Below are positions 1 through 8,254 of a stretch of 64,000 nt of DNA, piece after piece. A program made the translations under genes and the position numbers. Below the pieces are notes generated by a model, which saw only the letters and a list, made by a program, of their open reading frames with translations, was not told the origin of the DNA and ran no database searches. Position 1 is the first letter of the stretch. The number at the start of each line of letters is the position of its first letter. The stretch is taken from assembly GCF_009939005.1 (NCBI RefSeq), contig NZ_JAACJS010000015.1, positions 1,800,325 through 1,864,324 of the forward strand, in the 5' to 3' direction. The DNA comes from Sediminibacterium roseum (lineage in GTDB: Bacteria; Bacteroidota; Bacteroidia; Chitinophagales; Chitinophagaceae).

Positions 1-1311
1 TTTCTGCTGTGCCGCAGCGGTAACCGCTTCCACCGCCCTCTTAACGGGCACAGAAGCATCGATCTCTTTGATATGCAGTTGTATTTTCCCGCTTTCTACC
101 TGGGATAAATCCAACAACTCACTCAAAATTTTCAGCAGCCTTTGATTGTCGGCTTTCAGGTTTTGCACCAGTTCTTTCTGCTCGGTGTTCAAGGGGCCCA
201 CGCGTTCGTCTTCCAGCAGTTTCAAACTAAAATCAGACGCTGCAAGTGGTGTTTTCAGTTCGTGAGATACCGTGGCCATGAAATTGGTTTTGGCCACATC
301 CAGCTCTTTGTAGGGCGTGATGTTTTTCAAAACAGTCATTTGCCCGATGGTGCCTTCACTGTTATTGATGGGGATGGTTTCTTTTGTGAAGAACTGTTCC
401 TTTGTATCTACTACAATTTTAAAAGGCTGGTCGCTTTCTTCGGTCATCAAAAACCTGAACAGGTCATTCTGTTCCCGCAACAGTTTTTCTTTTTTCCCGA
501 TCACGGCTGTTTCGGGAAGATTCAGCAATTGGAGCGCCTGCGGGTTTGCAAAAAGGATCGTTCCATTTTTACCTATGCCAATACTGGCATCCTGCAAAGA
601 ATTGATGACCGCCTCCGCCCTTTGTTTTTCGAACAAAATCCGGGCGAGATTGCTGTGTTCAAATTTATCCAGCTCTTCTGCCATGTTGTTAAAGGCCGCG
701 GCCATTTCGCCAAACTCGTCTTTCCTGTTCAGGTGTATCCGTTCGGAGTATTTCTTACCGGCGATCGCTTTGATACCTTCGGTTAATGTAACGATGGGGT
801 TGGCAATGTACCCGGGGAAATTGTATACAAACACAAGGCCCACGATCGCACACAAGGTCAGCAAAAGGGTTATGATGAATTTTGCGCTGTCCGAACTGTG
901 ATTGAGCATCTTGTTCTTTTCGGATATCGCCAACAGGTTGATCTGCATGATCGCACTGATGTCGTTGCGCACAGCCTTTTCATGTTCCAATGATCCGGGA
1001 TGATCCTGCAGCGCGTTGAAGTCGCGCCGTAGTTTACGTGTTACATATTCTTCACCGGGTTCGGTAATATTGGATTCCTGCCCGCGCATGTTTTGTTCAA
1101 ACATTGCTTTCTTTCCTTCCGGGTCGGTATCGCGGTTGTCCATCGCTTCGAGCATACCTTTGGTATAGTCGAGTGTTTCATAATTTTCCTTTAGTATATC
1201 GCGCTGTTCCGAAGTGGATCGGTTCAGGTAAAAGAAACCGGTGCCGCCCACCAGCAGCAGCAACGTAAAGAGAAACATCACCCCAAGCGTAATTTTTGTT
1301 TTCAGTTTCAT
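1..1311 (-). CDS. HAMP-domain sensor histidine kinase, 3' part cut off by the window
   Basis: The frame opens at an ATG 5 nt after the kdpD-like gene and stays open for 437 codons to the window edge. It shows a TM helix near residues 7-29, an extracytoplasmic segment, a second TM near 167-188, a HAMP region, a PAS-like stretch and then a HisKA H-box (SHELKTPL), so autophosphorylation is expected; the ATPase domain must lie outside the window. It lacks the four-helix membrane block of classical KdpD kinases. Position at the end of the kdp operon suggests it is the kinase partner of the separate KdpD sensor domain and of the NtrC-type regulator at 8255-9586. That partnership is inference. Confidence 0.85.
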   Translation of the reverse strand, partial: MKLKTKITLGVMFLFTLLLLVGGTGFFYLNRSTSEQRDILKENYETLDYTKGMLEAMDNRDTDPEGKKAMFEQNMRGQESNITEPGEEYVTRKLRRDFNALQDHPGSLEHEKAVRNDISAIMQINLLAISEKNKMLNHSSDSAKFIITLLLTLCAIVGLVFVYNFPGYIANPIVTLTEGIKAIAGKKYSERIHLNRKDEFGEMAAAFNNMAEELDKFEHSNLARILFEKQRAEAVINSLQDASIGIGKNGTILFANPQALQLLNLPETAVIGKKEKLLREQNDLFRFLMTEESDQPFKIVVDTKEQFFTKETIPINNSEGTIGQMTVLKNITPYKELDVAKTNFMATVSHELKTPLAASDFSLKLLEDERVGPLNTEQKELVQNLKADNQRLLKILSELLDLSQVESGKIQLHIKEIDASVPVKRAVEAVTAAAQQK

Positions 1312-1316
1312 TACCG

Positions 1317-2435
1317 CTACGATAGTATGATCAAATCGATGTCATTAACACTTAACTCCTTCAGCAATCTATTGAACACACTTGTGCTCAGGATCACCTG
1401 GAAAAGACTGAGATGTGGCTTGCCGATGCAAACCGTTGTGATCTCTTTCTCTATACAGGTTTGCATGATGGCTTCCGCGATATTGGTATGCTTCACCTGT
1501 ATCACCTCCGCCCCTGCCTCGGTTGCCGCCTTAAAGTTATTACTTAAATGCCGTTGGGCTGCAAGGGGAATCCTGTCCAGGCTTTCTTTTGGCGTCTGAA
1601 CATATAAAACATACCAGTTGCTGTTGTAATAACTCGCAAGCCGCGCTGTTTTTCGTATGATGTGCTGCGATGTTTCTGCATTGCTCGAAATACAGGCGAG
1701 AAATTTTTCGTGCCGCAACAATTTGTCCCGGGTTACTTCATGGTCCACTTTTCGTTCTACCTGCCCGGCCACTTCCTTCAAAGCCAGTTCGCGCAACTGG
1801 AGGATCTTTTCGGGAAGAAAAAAATTCTGCAACGCCTGCTGCACTTTTGTGGAGTCGTAGATCTTCCCTTCTTTCAAACGGGTGATCAGTTCGTCGGCGG
1901 TAAGGTCTATGTTAACCACTTCGTTCGACAATTGCAAGATTTTATCAGGCACTCTTTCCTGCACCTCTACACCCGTGATCTTCTTTACTTCCTGGTTGAT
2001 GCTTTCAATATGCTGGATGTTAACAGCGGTGATCACGTCGATACCTGCATCAACAATATCGAGCACATCCTGCCATCTTTTTTCATTCTTGCTGCCCGGG
2101 ATATTGGTATGCGCCAGTTCATCCACGATCACAACAGAAGGTTGCAACAGGAGGATGCGTTGCACATCCAGTTCTTCGAGCCTTTTACCCTTGTAGAAAA
2201 CTTCCCTTCGGGGAACCAGTGGGAGGCCGTCGAGTAACGCATGGGTTTCTTTGCGGTTATGGGTTTCAACATAACCGATCTTGACATTTACACCCGCATC
2301 CATCAACCGCCGTGCTTCCTGCAGCATGCGGTAGGTCTTACCCACACCAGCGCTCATACCGATGTAAATTTTCAGCCTGCCCTTTTTTTCCCGGTCAGGT
2401 GTTTCCAACCACTCGTCAGCCGGTTTGTTTTCCAT
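1317..2435 (-). CDS. kdpD: KdpD N-terminal sensor domain plus Usp domain, no kinase module
   Basis: 372 residues. The first 210 or so match the KdpD N-terminal domain: a Walker-A-like GMSAGVGKT near residue 27 and VIVDELAHTN near residue 103. The rest resembles a universal-stress (UspA) domain starting near KFLACISSN. Classical KdpD is about 900 residues and continues into four TM helices and a histidine kinase. Here the protein stops after the Usp domain and a HAMP kinase follows as its own gene 5 nt downstream. The porin gene ends 2 nt upstream, so co-transcription is likely. Probable role: cytosolic K+/turgor/ligand input module acting in trans on the kinase (inference). Confidence 0.9.
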   Translation of the reverse strand: MENKPADEWLETPDREKKGRLKIYIGMSAGVGKTYRMLQEARRLMDAGVNVKIGYVETHNRKETHALLDGLPLVPRREVFYKGKRLEELDVQRILLLQPSVVIVDELAHTNIPGSKNEKRWQDVLDIVDAGIDVITAVNIQHIESINQEVKKITGVEVQERVPDKILQLSNEVVNIDLTADELITRLKEGKIYDSTKVQQALQNFFLPEKILQLRELALKEVAGQVERKVDHEVTRDKLLRHEKFLACISSNAETSQHIIRKTARLASYYNSNWYVLYVQTPKESLDRIPLAAQRHLSNNFKAATEAGAEVIQVKHTNIAEAIMQTCIEKEITTVCIGKPHLSLFQVILSTSVFNRLLKELSVNDIDLIILS

Positions 2436-2437
2436 GT

Positions 2438-3532
2438 TTAAAAACTTATCGCAAGTGTGGTAGTAAGACTGGCATTGCCAGCTGTTAAACCATTGTTTCT
2501 TTTTTCAAAGATTTGATCTTTGCTGTGCAATGTTCTGGCCTCTATACGCCATGTTGCGTTTTCCGCAACTGCATAATCGAAGTTCGCACTAAAACCCCAG
2601 GTCTGGAAGCCGTTTGGCGTACCCGAAGCAATGATCACCCCGTTTTTGTCTTGATAATATTCTGCCCGCGCGGCCAGCGTGGACCTGCTACCTGCTGCAT
2701 ATTTAACGATCAATACAGGACTGTACCATGTGTTTGTAGCGGATGAACCTTTTGCTTTTTGTTCTGCACCCATATCAAACCCAATGGTTGCCGCCCAACT
2801 TTTACTCAATTGAAATATACCGTAGAAGTTGTGAAAATAGCGCACCTGGCGAACGCTGTCGGGCTTGTCGCTGCCAATAAAACTGCTGGCGTTCAAAGTA
2901 ATACTTCCGTTTGGTTTGTAAGTAACCTGCGATCCAAAAGCAGGTGTGGTATTGCCGTACACCCTTTCTATTCTCTGCCATCCGTTGAGTATAAGTGCAC
3001 TTAAAAACCAGTGTTCATTTTTCGAGGTATAGCTAAGCTTCACGCCCGTTTCAAAATAGGGCGAATTGTCTGCCAACATGCTTCGTGTAACGTTCCAGCA
3101 ATCTTTACCAATGGCGCTCTCAAAGCCTATGTGCGATGGGAATACGCCGGCATCCAGCCATAGATTGGCTTTCCGCGAAAGCTTTACGCCAATATTTGCT
3201 TCGTAAATATTTTTTAAGACCCCGCCTTCGGCTGCATAATTCGCATTCATATAAGAGCCTGCGGCCAATGCAACATTCGCCCTTACATTCTCTTTGCTGT
3301 ACGCAGCTTTTACAAAGCCAAGGTTGAGTGACACTTCGTTGTTTCGGTTGAAACTGTACACAAAAGAAGGCCTTGTGTTACCTGCAGGATTGTTGAAATC
3401 ATATTGATAATATACTTCCGCATAACCCGATACAGTAAGCGGGCTTTTGTTTACCTGGTCCTGCGCAAGCAGCGACGCGAACGGAATGGCCAGGAGTCCA
3501 ATTAAAATGATTGTTTTCATCTGTTGATTCAT
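2438..3532 (-). CDS. BBP2-type outer-membrane beta-barrel porin in the kdp operon
   Basis: 364 residues with a signal peptide (about residues 1-23, ending LLAQ). It then shows alternating aromatic/polar strands such as SGYAEVYYQYDFNN, with a final strand ending in phenylalanine (LAISF), typical of outer-membrane barrels. The opening and the ESAIGKDCWNVTRS segment fit the BBP2/OmpL-like porin family. Its ATG overlaps the kdpC stop by 4 nt (ATGA); a second Met four codons in is an alternative start. Co-location with kdp suggests it lets K+ cross the outer membrane at low external concentration; the substrate is inference. Confidence 0.8.
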   Translation of the reverse strand: MNQQMKTIILIGLLAIPFASLLAQDQVNKSPLTVSGYAEVYYQYDFNNPAGNTRPSFVYSFNRNNEVSLNLGFVKAAYSKENVRANVALAAGSYMNANYAAEGGVLKNIYEANIGVKLSRKANLWLDAGVFPSHIGFESAIGKDCWNVTRSMLADNSPYFETGVKLSYTSKNEHWFLSALILNGWQRIERVYGNTTPAFGSQVTYKPNGSITLNASSFIGSDKPDSVRQVRYFHNFYGIFQLSKSWAATIGFDMGAEQKAKGSSATNTWYSPVLIVKYAAGSRSTLAARAEYYQDKNGVIIASGTPNGFQTWGFSANFDYAVAENATWRIEARTLHSKDQIFEKRNNGLTAGNASLTTTLAISF

Positions 3533-4086
3533 TTGAGTTTATCTAAAGCAATATTGAGTTGTAACACATTTACTTTTTCAATTCCATTCATGACCGATCT
3601 TTCTTTTGTGTTACCGATCAGATCGATGAGTTTTTGTTTTGCCATGTTTCTTTCTTTGGCGATCCTTTCTACCTGTACCAGTGCTCCCTGCAAAGAAATA
3701 TCCGGGTCAAGTCCACTGCCGCTCGCTGTAACCAGGTCTGAAGGGATATCACTCTTTTTGATCGCCGGGTTATGTACCAAAAAGCTGTCTATCCGGTCGC
3801 TCACCGTTTTCAGGTAATCCGGGTTTGATGGCCCTTTGTTACTTCCCGATGACCCGGCTGCATTGTACCCCGCCGCCGATGGCCTGCCATTAAAATACCG
3901 GTCGGCTGTGAATGATTGGCCCTCCAGCTGGTATCCTGCTTTTTTTCCGTTTGCTGTTACGGTTTGTCCCTCGCCCCTGGCAGGCGCCGCTTGTGCAATG
4001 CCTAATATCAGCAGCGTGTATAATCCGCAAAAAACAACAATGCAGGCCAGGGTAAGTTTTATTGCGGGAAAAAGATATTGTTTCAT
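3529..4086 (-). CDS. kdpC: K+-transporting ATPase subunit C
   Basis: 185 residues, the normal size for KdpC. There is one N-terminal TM helix (about residues 10-32) and a periplasmic part with the family signature around TADRYFNGRPSAAGYN, followed by the NPAIKKSDIPSDLVTASGSG and LDPDIS segments. KdpC stabilises the KdpA-KdpB complex and assists ATP binding. It lies 20 nt after kdpB and overlaps the porin start by 4 nt. Confidence 0.97.
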   Translation of the reverse strand: MKQYLFPAIKLTLACIVVFCGLYTLLILGIAQAAPARGEGQTVTANGKKAGYQLEGQSFTADRYFNGRPSAAGYNAAGSSGSNKGPSNPDYLKTVSDRIDSFLVHNPAIKKSDIPSDLVTASGSGLDPDISLQGALVQVERIAKERNMAKQKLIDLIGNTKERSVMNGIEKVNVLQLNIALDKLK

Positions 4087-4106
4087 TTTGTTTGTTTTTT
4101 TCTTGG

Positions 4107-6146
4107 TTAGAACCAGTTGGATACAACCATGTCGATTAATTTAATACCGATAAAAGGAATGACCACCCCTCCCAACCCATAGATCAGCAGGTTTCGCCTG
4201 AGCAGTGCACTTGCGCCGATGGGTTTATAAGCAACACCACGCAATGCCAACGGGATAAGCAGCGGTATGATGATCGCGTTAAATATCACAGCGGAAAGTA
4301 TGGCGCTCTCGGGGCTGTGCAGCCGCATGATGTTCAGGCTCTGCAGCGCCGGTATGGAAGCGATAAACAGCGCAGGTACGATCGCGAAATACTTTGCCAC
4401 ATCGTTTGCTATGGAGAAAGTGGTTAACGTTCCTCTTGTCATGAGCAACTGTTTTCCTATCTCCACGATCTCGATGAGTTTGGTGGGATCGTTGTCGAGA
4501 TCAACCATATTGCCCGCTTCCTTTGCAGCCTGTGTGCCGCTGTTCATCGCTACGCCCACGTCTGCCTGTGCAAGTGCAGGGGCATCGTTTGTGCCATCGC
4601 CCATCATGGCAACCAGCTTGCCGCCCTGTTGCTCGCGTTTGATGTAATTCATTTTATCTTCCGGCCTTGCTTCGGCAATAAAATCATCTACGCCCGCTTT
4701 TTCTGCAATGAATTTTGCGGTGAGCGGGTTGTCGCCGGTTACCATCACCGTTTTAACACCCATTTTCCGCAGGCGTTCAAAACGTTCATGGATACCGGGT
4801 TTGATGATGTCCTGCAACTCGATAACACCCAGCACGATTTCGTTTTCTGTAACCACCAGCGGCGTTCCTCCATTGGATGAGATCTCTTTTACCGTTGCAA
4901 CCGTTTCCGGAGGAAAGCTGTTGCCCGCTTTTTCAACCAGTGCCTTGATGGAATCAAAAGCGCCTTTGCGGATCCTGGTATTCTCAAAGTCCACGCCTGA
5001 ACTCCTGGTCTCTGCCGTAAATTTTATAAAGACCGGGTCTTTCAGGATGAGGCCAACCGGGTTCACATCCGAAAGCTCAACAATGGATTTGCCTTCCGGG
5101 GTTTCGTCTGCCATCGAGCTCAACACCGCGCATTTTATGAAATGCGTTCTATCTACCCCGTTTGCCTGGTAAAAATGCGTTGCCTTCCTGTTACCGATGG
5201 TAATGGTTCCTGTTTTATCCAGCAAAAGGGTATCGAGGTCGCCGGCTGTCTCTACGGCTTTACCACTTTTGGTGATGACGTTTGCGCGAAGGGCGCGGTC
5301 CATTCCTGCAATGCCAATTGCACTCAGCAGCCCGCCAATGGTTGTTGGTATCAAACACACGAACAGGGAAATAAACGCCGCGATCGTTATCGGGGTGTTT
5401 GCATAATCACCGAATGGTTTCAGCGTAACACATACGATCACAAAAATAAGCGTGAACCCGGCCAGCAGAATCGTCAATGCAATTTCGTTGGGTGTTTTTT
5501 GCCTTGATGCGCCTTCGACCAGCGCGATCATTTTATCAAGAAAGCTTTCGCCGGGTTCGGTCGTTACCCTGACCTTGACCTGGTCTGATAACACTTTGGT
5601 ACCGCCCGTTACAGAACTTTTATCACCGCCCGCTTCCCTGATCACCGGTGCAGATTCGCCCGTGATGGCGCTTTCATCTATGATCGCAATACCTTCAATG
5701 ATCTCCCCATCCATTGGTATCGTGTCGCCGGCCTCACACAGGAACACATCTCCTTTTTTCAACCTTGAGGAGGGAACGGTTTTAACTTCGTTCAGAAAGA
5801 TCTCACCAAATGGCTGTACCAGTTTGGCCGGTGTTTCTTCCCGTGTTTTACGAAGCGAATCTGCCTGTGCCTTGCCCCTCGCCTCTGCTATCGCCTCTGC
5901 GAAGTTGGCAAACAGTAAGGTGAGTAACAATACCGCGGATACAACAAGGTTGTAAGCGAGGCCGCCCTGGTTGTTTTCGCCGGTGATGATCCAGATGCAC
6001 ACCCCGATCATCACCGCTGTTCCGATCTCCACTGTAAACATTACAGGGTTGCGAAACATGGTTTTTGGGTTCAGTTTGACGAAAGACTGCTTAAGCGCTT
6101 CTTTCACCAGGTCGGTTTTGAAAAGTTTATTTGATTTAACTGACAT
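4107..6146 (-). CDS. kdpB: K+-transporting P-type ATPase subunit B
   Basis: 679 residues, full length. The phosphorylation motif DKTGT lies at residues 310-314, the TGES actuator loop at 162-165, the membrane PTTIGG motif near 268, and the hinge MMGDGTNDAPALAQADVG toward the C-terminus. It is the ATP-hydrolysing subunit of the KdpFABC inner-membrane K+ pump. It starts 11 nt after kdpA, in operon order. No oddities seen. Confidence 0.98.
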   Translation of the reverse strand: MSVKSNKLFKTDLVKEALKQSFVKLNPKTMFRNPVMFTVEIGTAVMIGVCIWIITGENNQGGLAYNLVVSAVLLLTLLFANFAEAIAEARGKAQADSLRKTREETPAKLVQPFGEIFLNEVKTVPSSRLKKGDVFLCEAGDTIPMDGEIIEGIAIIDESAITGESAPVIREAGGDKSSVTGGTKVLSDQVKVRVTTEPGESFLDKMIALVEGASRQKTPNEIALTILLAGFTLIFVIVCVTLKPFGDYANTPITIAAFISLFVCLIPTTIGGLLSAIGIAGMDRALRANVITKSGKAVETAGDLDTLLLDKTGTITIGNRKATHFYQANGVDRTHFIKCAVLSSMADETPEGKSIVELSDVNPVGLILKDPVFIKFTAETRSSGVDFENTRIRKGAFDSIKALVEKAGNSFPPETVATVKEISSNGGTPLVVTENEIVLGVIELQDIIKPGIHERFERLRKMGVKTVMVTGDNPLTAKFIAEKAGVDDFIAEARPEDKMNYIKREQQGGKLVAMMGDGTNDAPALAQADVGVAMNSGTQAAKEAGNMVDLDNDPTKLIEIVEIGKQLLMTRGTLTTFSIANDVAKYFAIVPALFIASIPALQSLNIMRLHSPESAILSAVIFNAIIIPLLIPLALRGVAYKPIGASALLRRNLLIYGLGGVVIPFIGIKLIDMVVSNWF

Positions 6147-6157
6147 ACGATTTGAGT

Positions 6158-7858
6158 TTATTTCATTCCAAAAAATTCAGCGATCGGCCCGAGTGTCAAT
6201 GCAGGGAAAAAGGAGAGCGCGGCTACGATAAAGATGACCGCGAAAACCATGATGCCAAATGTGCCGGTATCGGTTTTCAAGGTGCCTGCGCTTTCGGGTA
6301 CATATTTCTTTTTTGCAAGGATACCCGCAATGGCCAGCGGACCAATGATGGGCAGGAACCTCGAGAGCAACATTACAATACCACAGCTGATGTTCCACCA
6401 CGGAGTGTTGTCGCCAAGGCCTTCAAAACCGCTTCCATTGTTTGCCGATGAAGATGTGTATTCGTACAACATTTCGCTGAAACCGTGGTTGCCCGGATTG
6501 TTGAGCCAACCGGCAAATCTTGCAGGATCATGGGCATAGAGGTAACTGCTGAGGGCAGTACCAACCAGGATAACAAAAGGATGGAGCAGCGCAATGATCG
6601 CGGCGATCTTCATTTCTTTTGCTTCGATCTTCTTACCTAAGAATTCAGGTGTACGTCCCACCATCAACCCACTGATGAATACTGCGATGATGATAAAAAT
6701 GTAGAAGTTCAGAAAGCCCACACCAACACCTCCATAAAATGAATTGATCATCATGCCGAGCATAGCGAACATGCCGGTGAGTGGCGTAAAACTATCGTGC
6801 ATCGCATTGACCGAACCGTTGGAGGTGCAGGTGGTGGTAATGCCCCAGAAAGCAGATGCCGCAGAACCGAACCTCACTTCTTTTCCCTCCATACTACCCA
6901 GTTGCTGGCTGATGCCCAACTTGCTTACGGCAGGGTTGCCCTTCATTTCCTGGATGATGGATGGAACAAGCAGCAACAGGAAACCAGCCGTCATAACAGC
7001 CAAAATCATCCATGCCAGCCGCTTTCTCTTAAGTATATAACCAAGCGCAAACAACATGGCAATGGGAATGAGAACAATGCACACATTCTCTACGATGTTG
7101 GTAAAATAATTGGGGTTTTCCAAAGGGTGCGCGGAGTTGACACCAAAAAATCCACCCCCGTTGGTTCCTACCTGTTTGATTGCCACCATCGCTGCAGAGG
7201 GGCCACGCGAAACATTTACCGTATCCCCTTGCATGGAAATAAACTGGTCCTTTCCTTTAAAGGTCATCGGCGTTCCGTTGAACACAAGGATCACGGCAAC
7301 AACAATGGATATGGGCAGCAATATCCTGGTACAGCTTTTAATAAAGTAGTTGTAAAAATTTCCCAACCCATCGGTTTGTTTTTCTTTCATGGCCCTGAAT
7401 ACAGCGGCACAGGCAGCCATGCCCGCACCGGCGCTGATAAACTGGAACAGCATAAGCACCAGTTGCCCCATGTAAGAAACACCGGATTCGCCGGAGTAAT
7501 GCTGGAGGTTTGTATTCGATATAAAACTGATGGAAGTATTGAAGGCAAGATCCGCACTCATGGATGGGTTACCATCAGGATTCAGCGGCAACCATCCCAT
7601 ATTCATCAATACAAACATGGAAAACAGGAACCAGACCAGGTTGATGGTAAGCAAGGCGATGAGGTGTTGCTTCCAGTTCATTTCCTGGGAGGGCCGTACG
7701 CCTGCCAGTTTAAAAAATAATTTGTCGAGCGGGTTTAAAATTGCATCGGGCCAGGTTTTTTCTCCATTAAAGACTTTTCCGATGTAACGTCCGAGCGGGA
7801 TTGCGAGAACGATCATCAGTAAAAACATGGCGATGACCCCAAAAATTTCTGCGTTCAT
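6158..7858 (-). CDS. kdpA: K+-transporting ATPase subunit A
   Basis: 566 residues, close to the usual 560. Multiple TM helices; selectivity-filter-like loops are visible, including VGTNGGGFFGVNSAHPLENP and CTSNGSVNAMHDSFTPL. KdpA is the K+-selective channel-like subunit of the KdpFABC pump. The gene starts 21 nt after the kdpF stop. Confidence 0.98.
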   Translation of the reverse strand: MNAEIFGVIAMFLLMIVLAIPLGRYIGKVFNGEKTWPDAILNPLDKLFFKLAGVRPSQEMNWKQHLIALLTINLVWFLFSMFVLMNMGWLPLNPDGNPSMSADLAFNTSISFISNTNLQHYSGESGVSYMGQLVLMLFQFISAGAGMAACAAVFRAMKEKQTDGLGNFYNYFIKSCTRILLPISIVVAVILVFNGTPMTFKGKDQFISMQGDTVNVSRGPSAAMVAIKQVGTNGGGFFGVNSAHPLENPNYFTNIVENVCIVLIPIAMLFALGYILKRKRLAWMILAVMTAGFLLLLVPSIIQEMKGNPAVSKLGISQQLGSMEGKEVRFGSAASAFWGITTTCTSNGSVNAMHDSFTPLTGMFAMLGMMINSFYGGVGVGFLNFYIFIIIAVFISGLMVGRTPEFLGKKIEAKEMKIAAIIALLHPFVILVGTALSSYLYAHDPARFAGWLNNPGNHGFSEMLYEYTSSSANNGSGFEGLGDNTPWWNISCGIVMLLSRFLPIIGPLAIAGILAKKKYVPESAGTLKTDTGTFGIMVFAVIFIVAALSFFPALTLGPIAEFFGMK

Positions 7859-7879
7859 AATTCAGGATTAAGATCAGGT

Positions 7880-7957
7880 TTAAAATTTCTCCGGCTTTAC
7901 CAGTACATAAGAGATGTAACAGAAAACCAGGACTGCAATAACAAATAGGATGATCAT
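7880..7957 (-). CDS. kdpF: K+-transporting ATPase subunit F (25 aa)
   Basis: A 25-codon frame directly upstream of kdpA encodes MIILFVIAVLVFCYISYVLV followed by KPEKF: one hydrophobic helix ending in a short basic/acidic tail. Size, position and the YxLxKPE(K/R)F ending match KdpF, the small membrane subunit that stabilises the pump. It is too short for standard gene-length cut-offs. Confidence 0.93.
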   Translation of the reverse strand: MIILFVIAVLVFCYISYVLVKPEKF

Positions 7958-7969
7958 ACAATGGCTGGT

Positions 7970-8053
7970 TTAGATTTTTTCAAAAAAGTCGATCGCCTTA
8001 TAAAAAAGTGCAAAACCGGCAAGACCGGCAAGGATCAAAACAAATGTTGACAT
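7970..8053 (-). CDS. 27-aa membrane peptide at the head of the kdp operon
   Basis: An ATG-started frame of 27 codons ends 12 nt before kdpF. It has one predicted helix (STFVLILAGLAGFALFYK) and an acidic/basic tail (AIDFFEKI). It is not KdpF, which is present separately. The compact spacing, start codon and clean TM segment favour a real gene. It could be an extra small subunit or a regulator of the pump. I do not know a characterised homologue. Confidence 0.6.
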   Translation of the reverse strand: MSTFVLILAGLAGFALFYKAIDFFEKI

Positions 8054-8192
8054 AAAGTATTTTTTGATGATCCTTTCCTTGTGCCAACGGCATGCCTGCG
8101 TTAACGGCACGGGAGGGCCAGAGAGCCAAAATCCTTGGTATCATTGCGTTTGAGCGGGAGAATAAATAAACCGGCGTTTACCTCGCCTGTTA

Positions 8193-8217
8193 AAACCCTC
8201 TCATTTTGAGAGGGTTT
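8193..8217. promoter_or_regulatory. 11-bp perfect inverted repeat between regulator gene and kdp operon
   Basis: Arms AAACCCTCTCA and TGAGAGGGTTT are separated by TTT. On the minus strand the right end reads into TTTTAAC, so it could be an intrinsic terminator for the response-regulator gene. A partial repeat (ATTGAGAGAG) follows at 8226-8235, which instead fits tandem enhancer sites for an NtrC-type activator. It lies about 140 bp upstream of the first kdp-operon start codon. Both readings are inference. Confidence 0.6.
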
Positions 8218-8254
8218 ATTATCATATTGAGAGAGTGCAACAATAACCGGTTGA

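Noticed and set aside
142..901. Long plus-strand open frames opposite the histidine kinase
   Set aside because: The minus-strand frame shows HAMP and HisKA motifs; the plus-strand products have no family resemblance.
8066..8087. Possible sigma-54 -24/-12 promoter before the kdp operon (TTGGCAC on the minus strand)
   Set aside because: The -24 half fits but the -12 GC is absent (GG instead), and other candidates in the region have wrong spacing.
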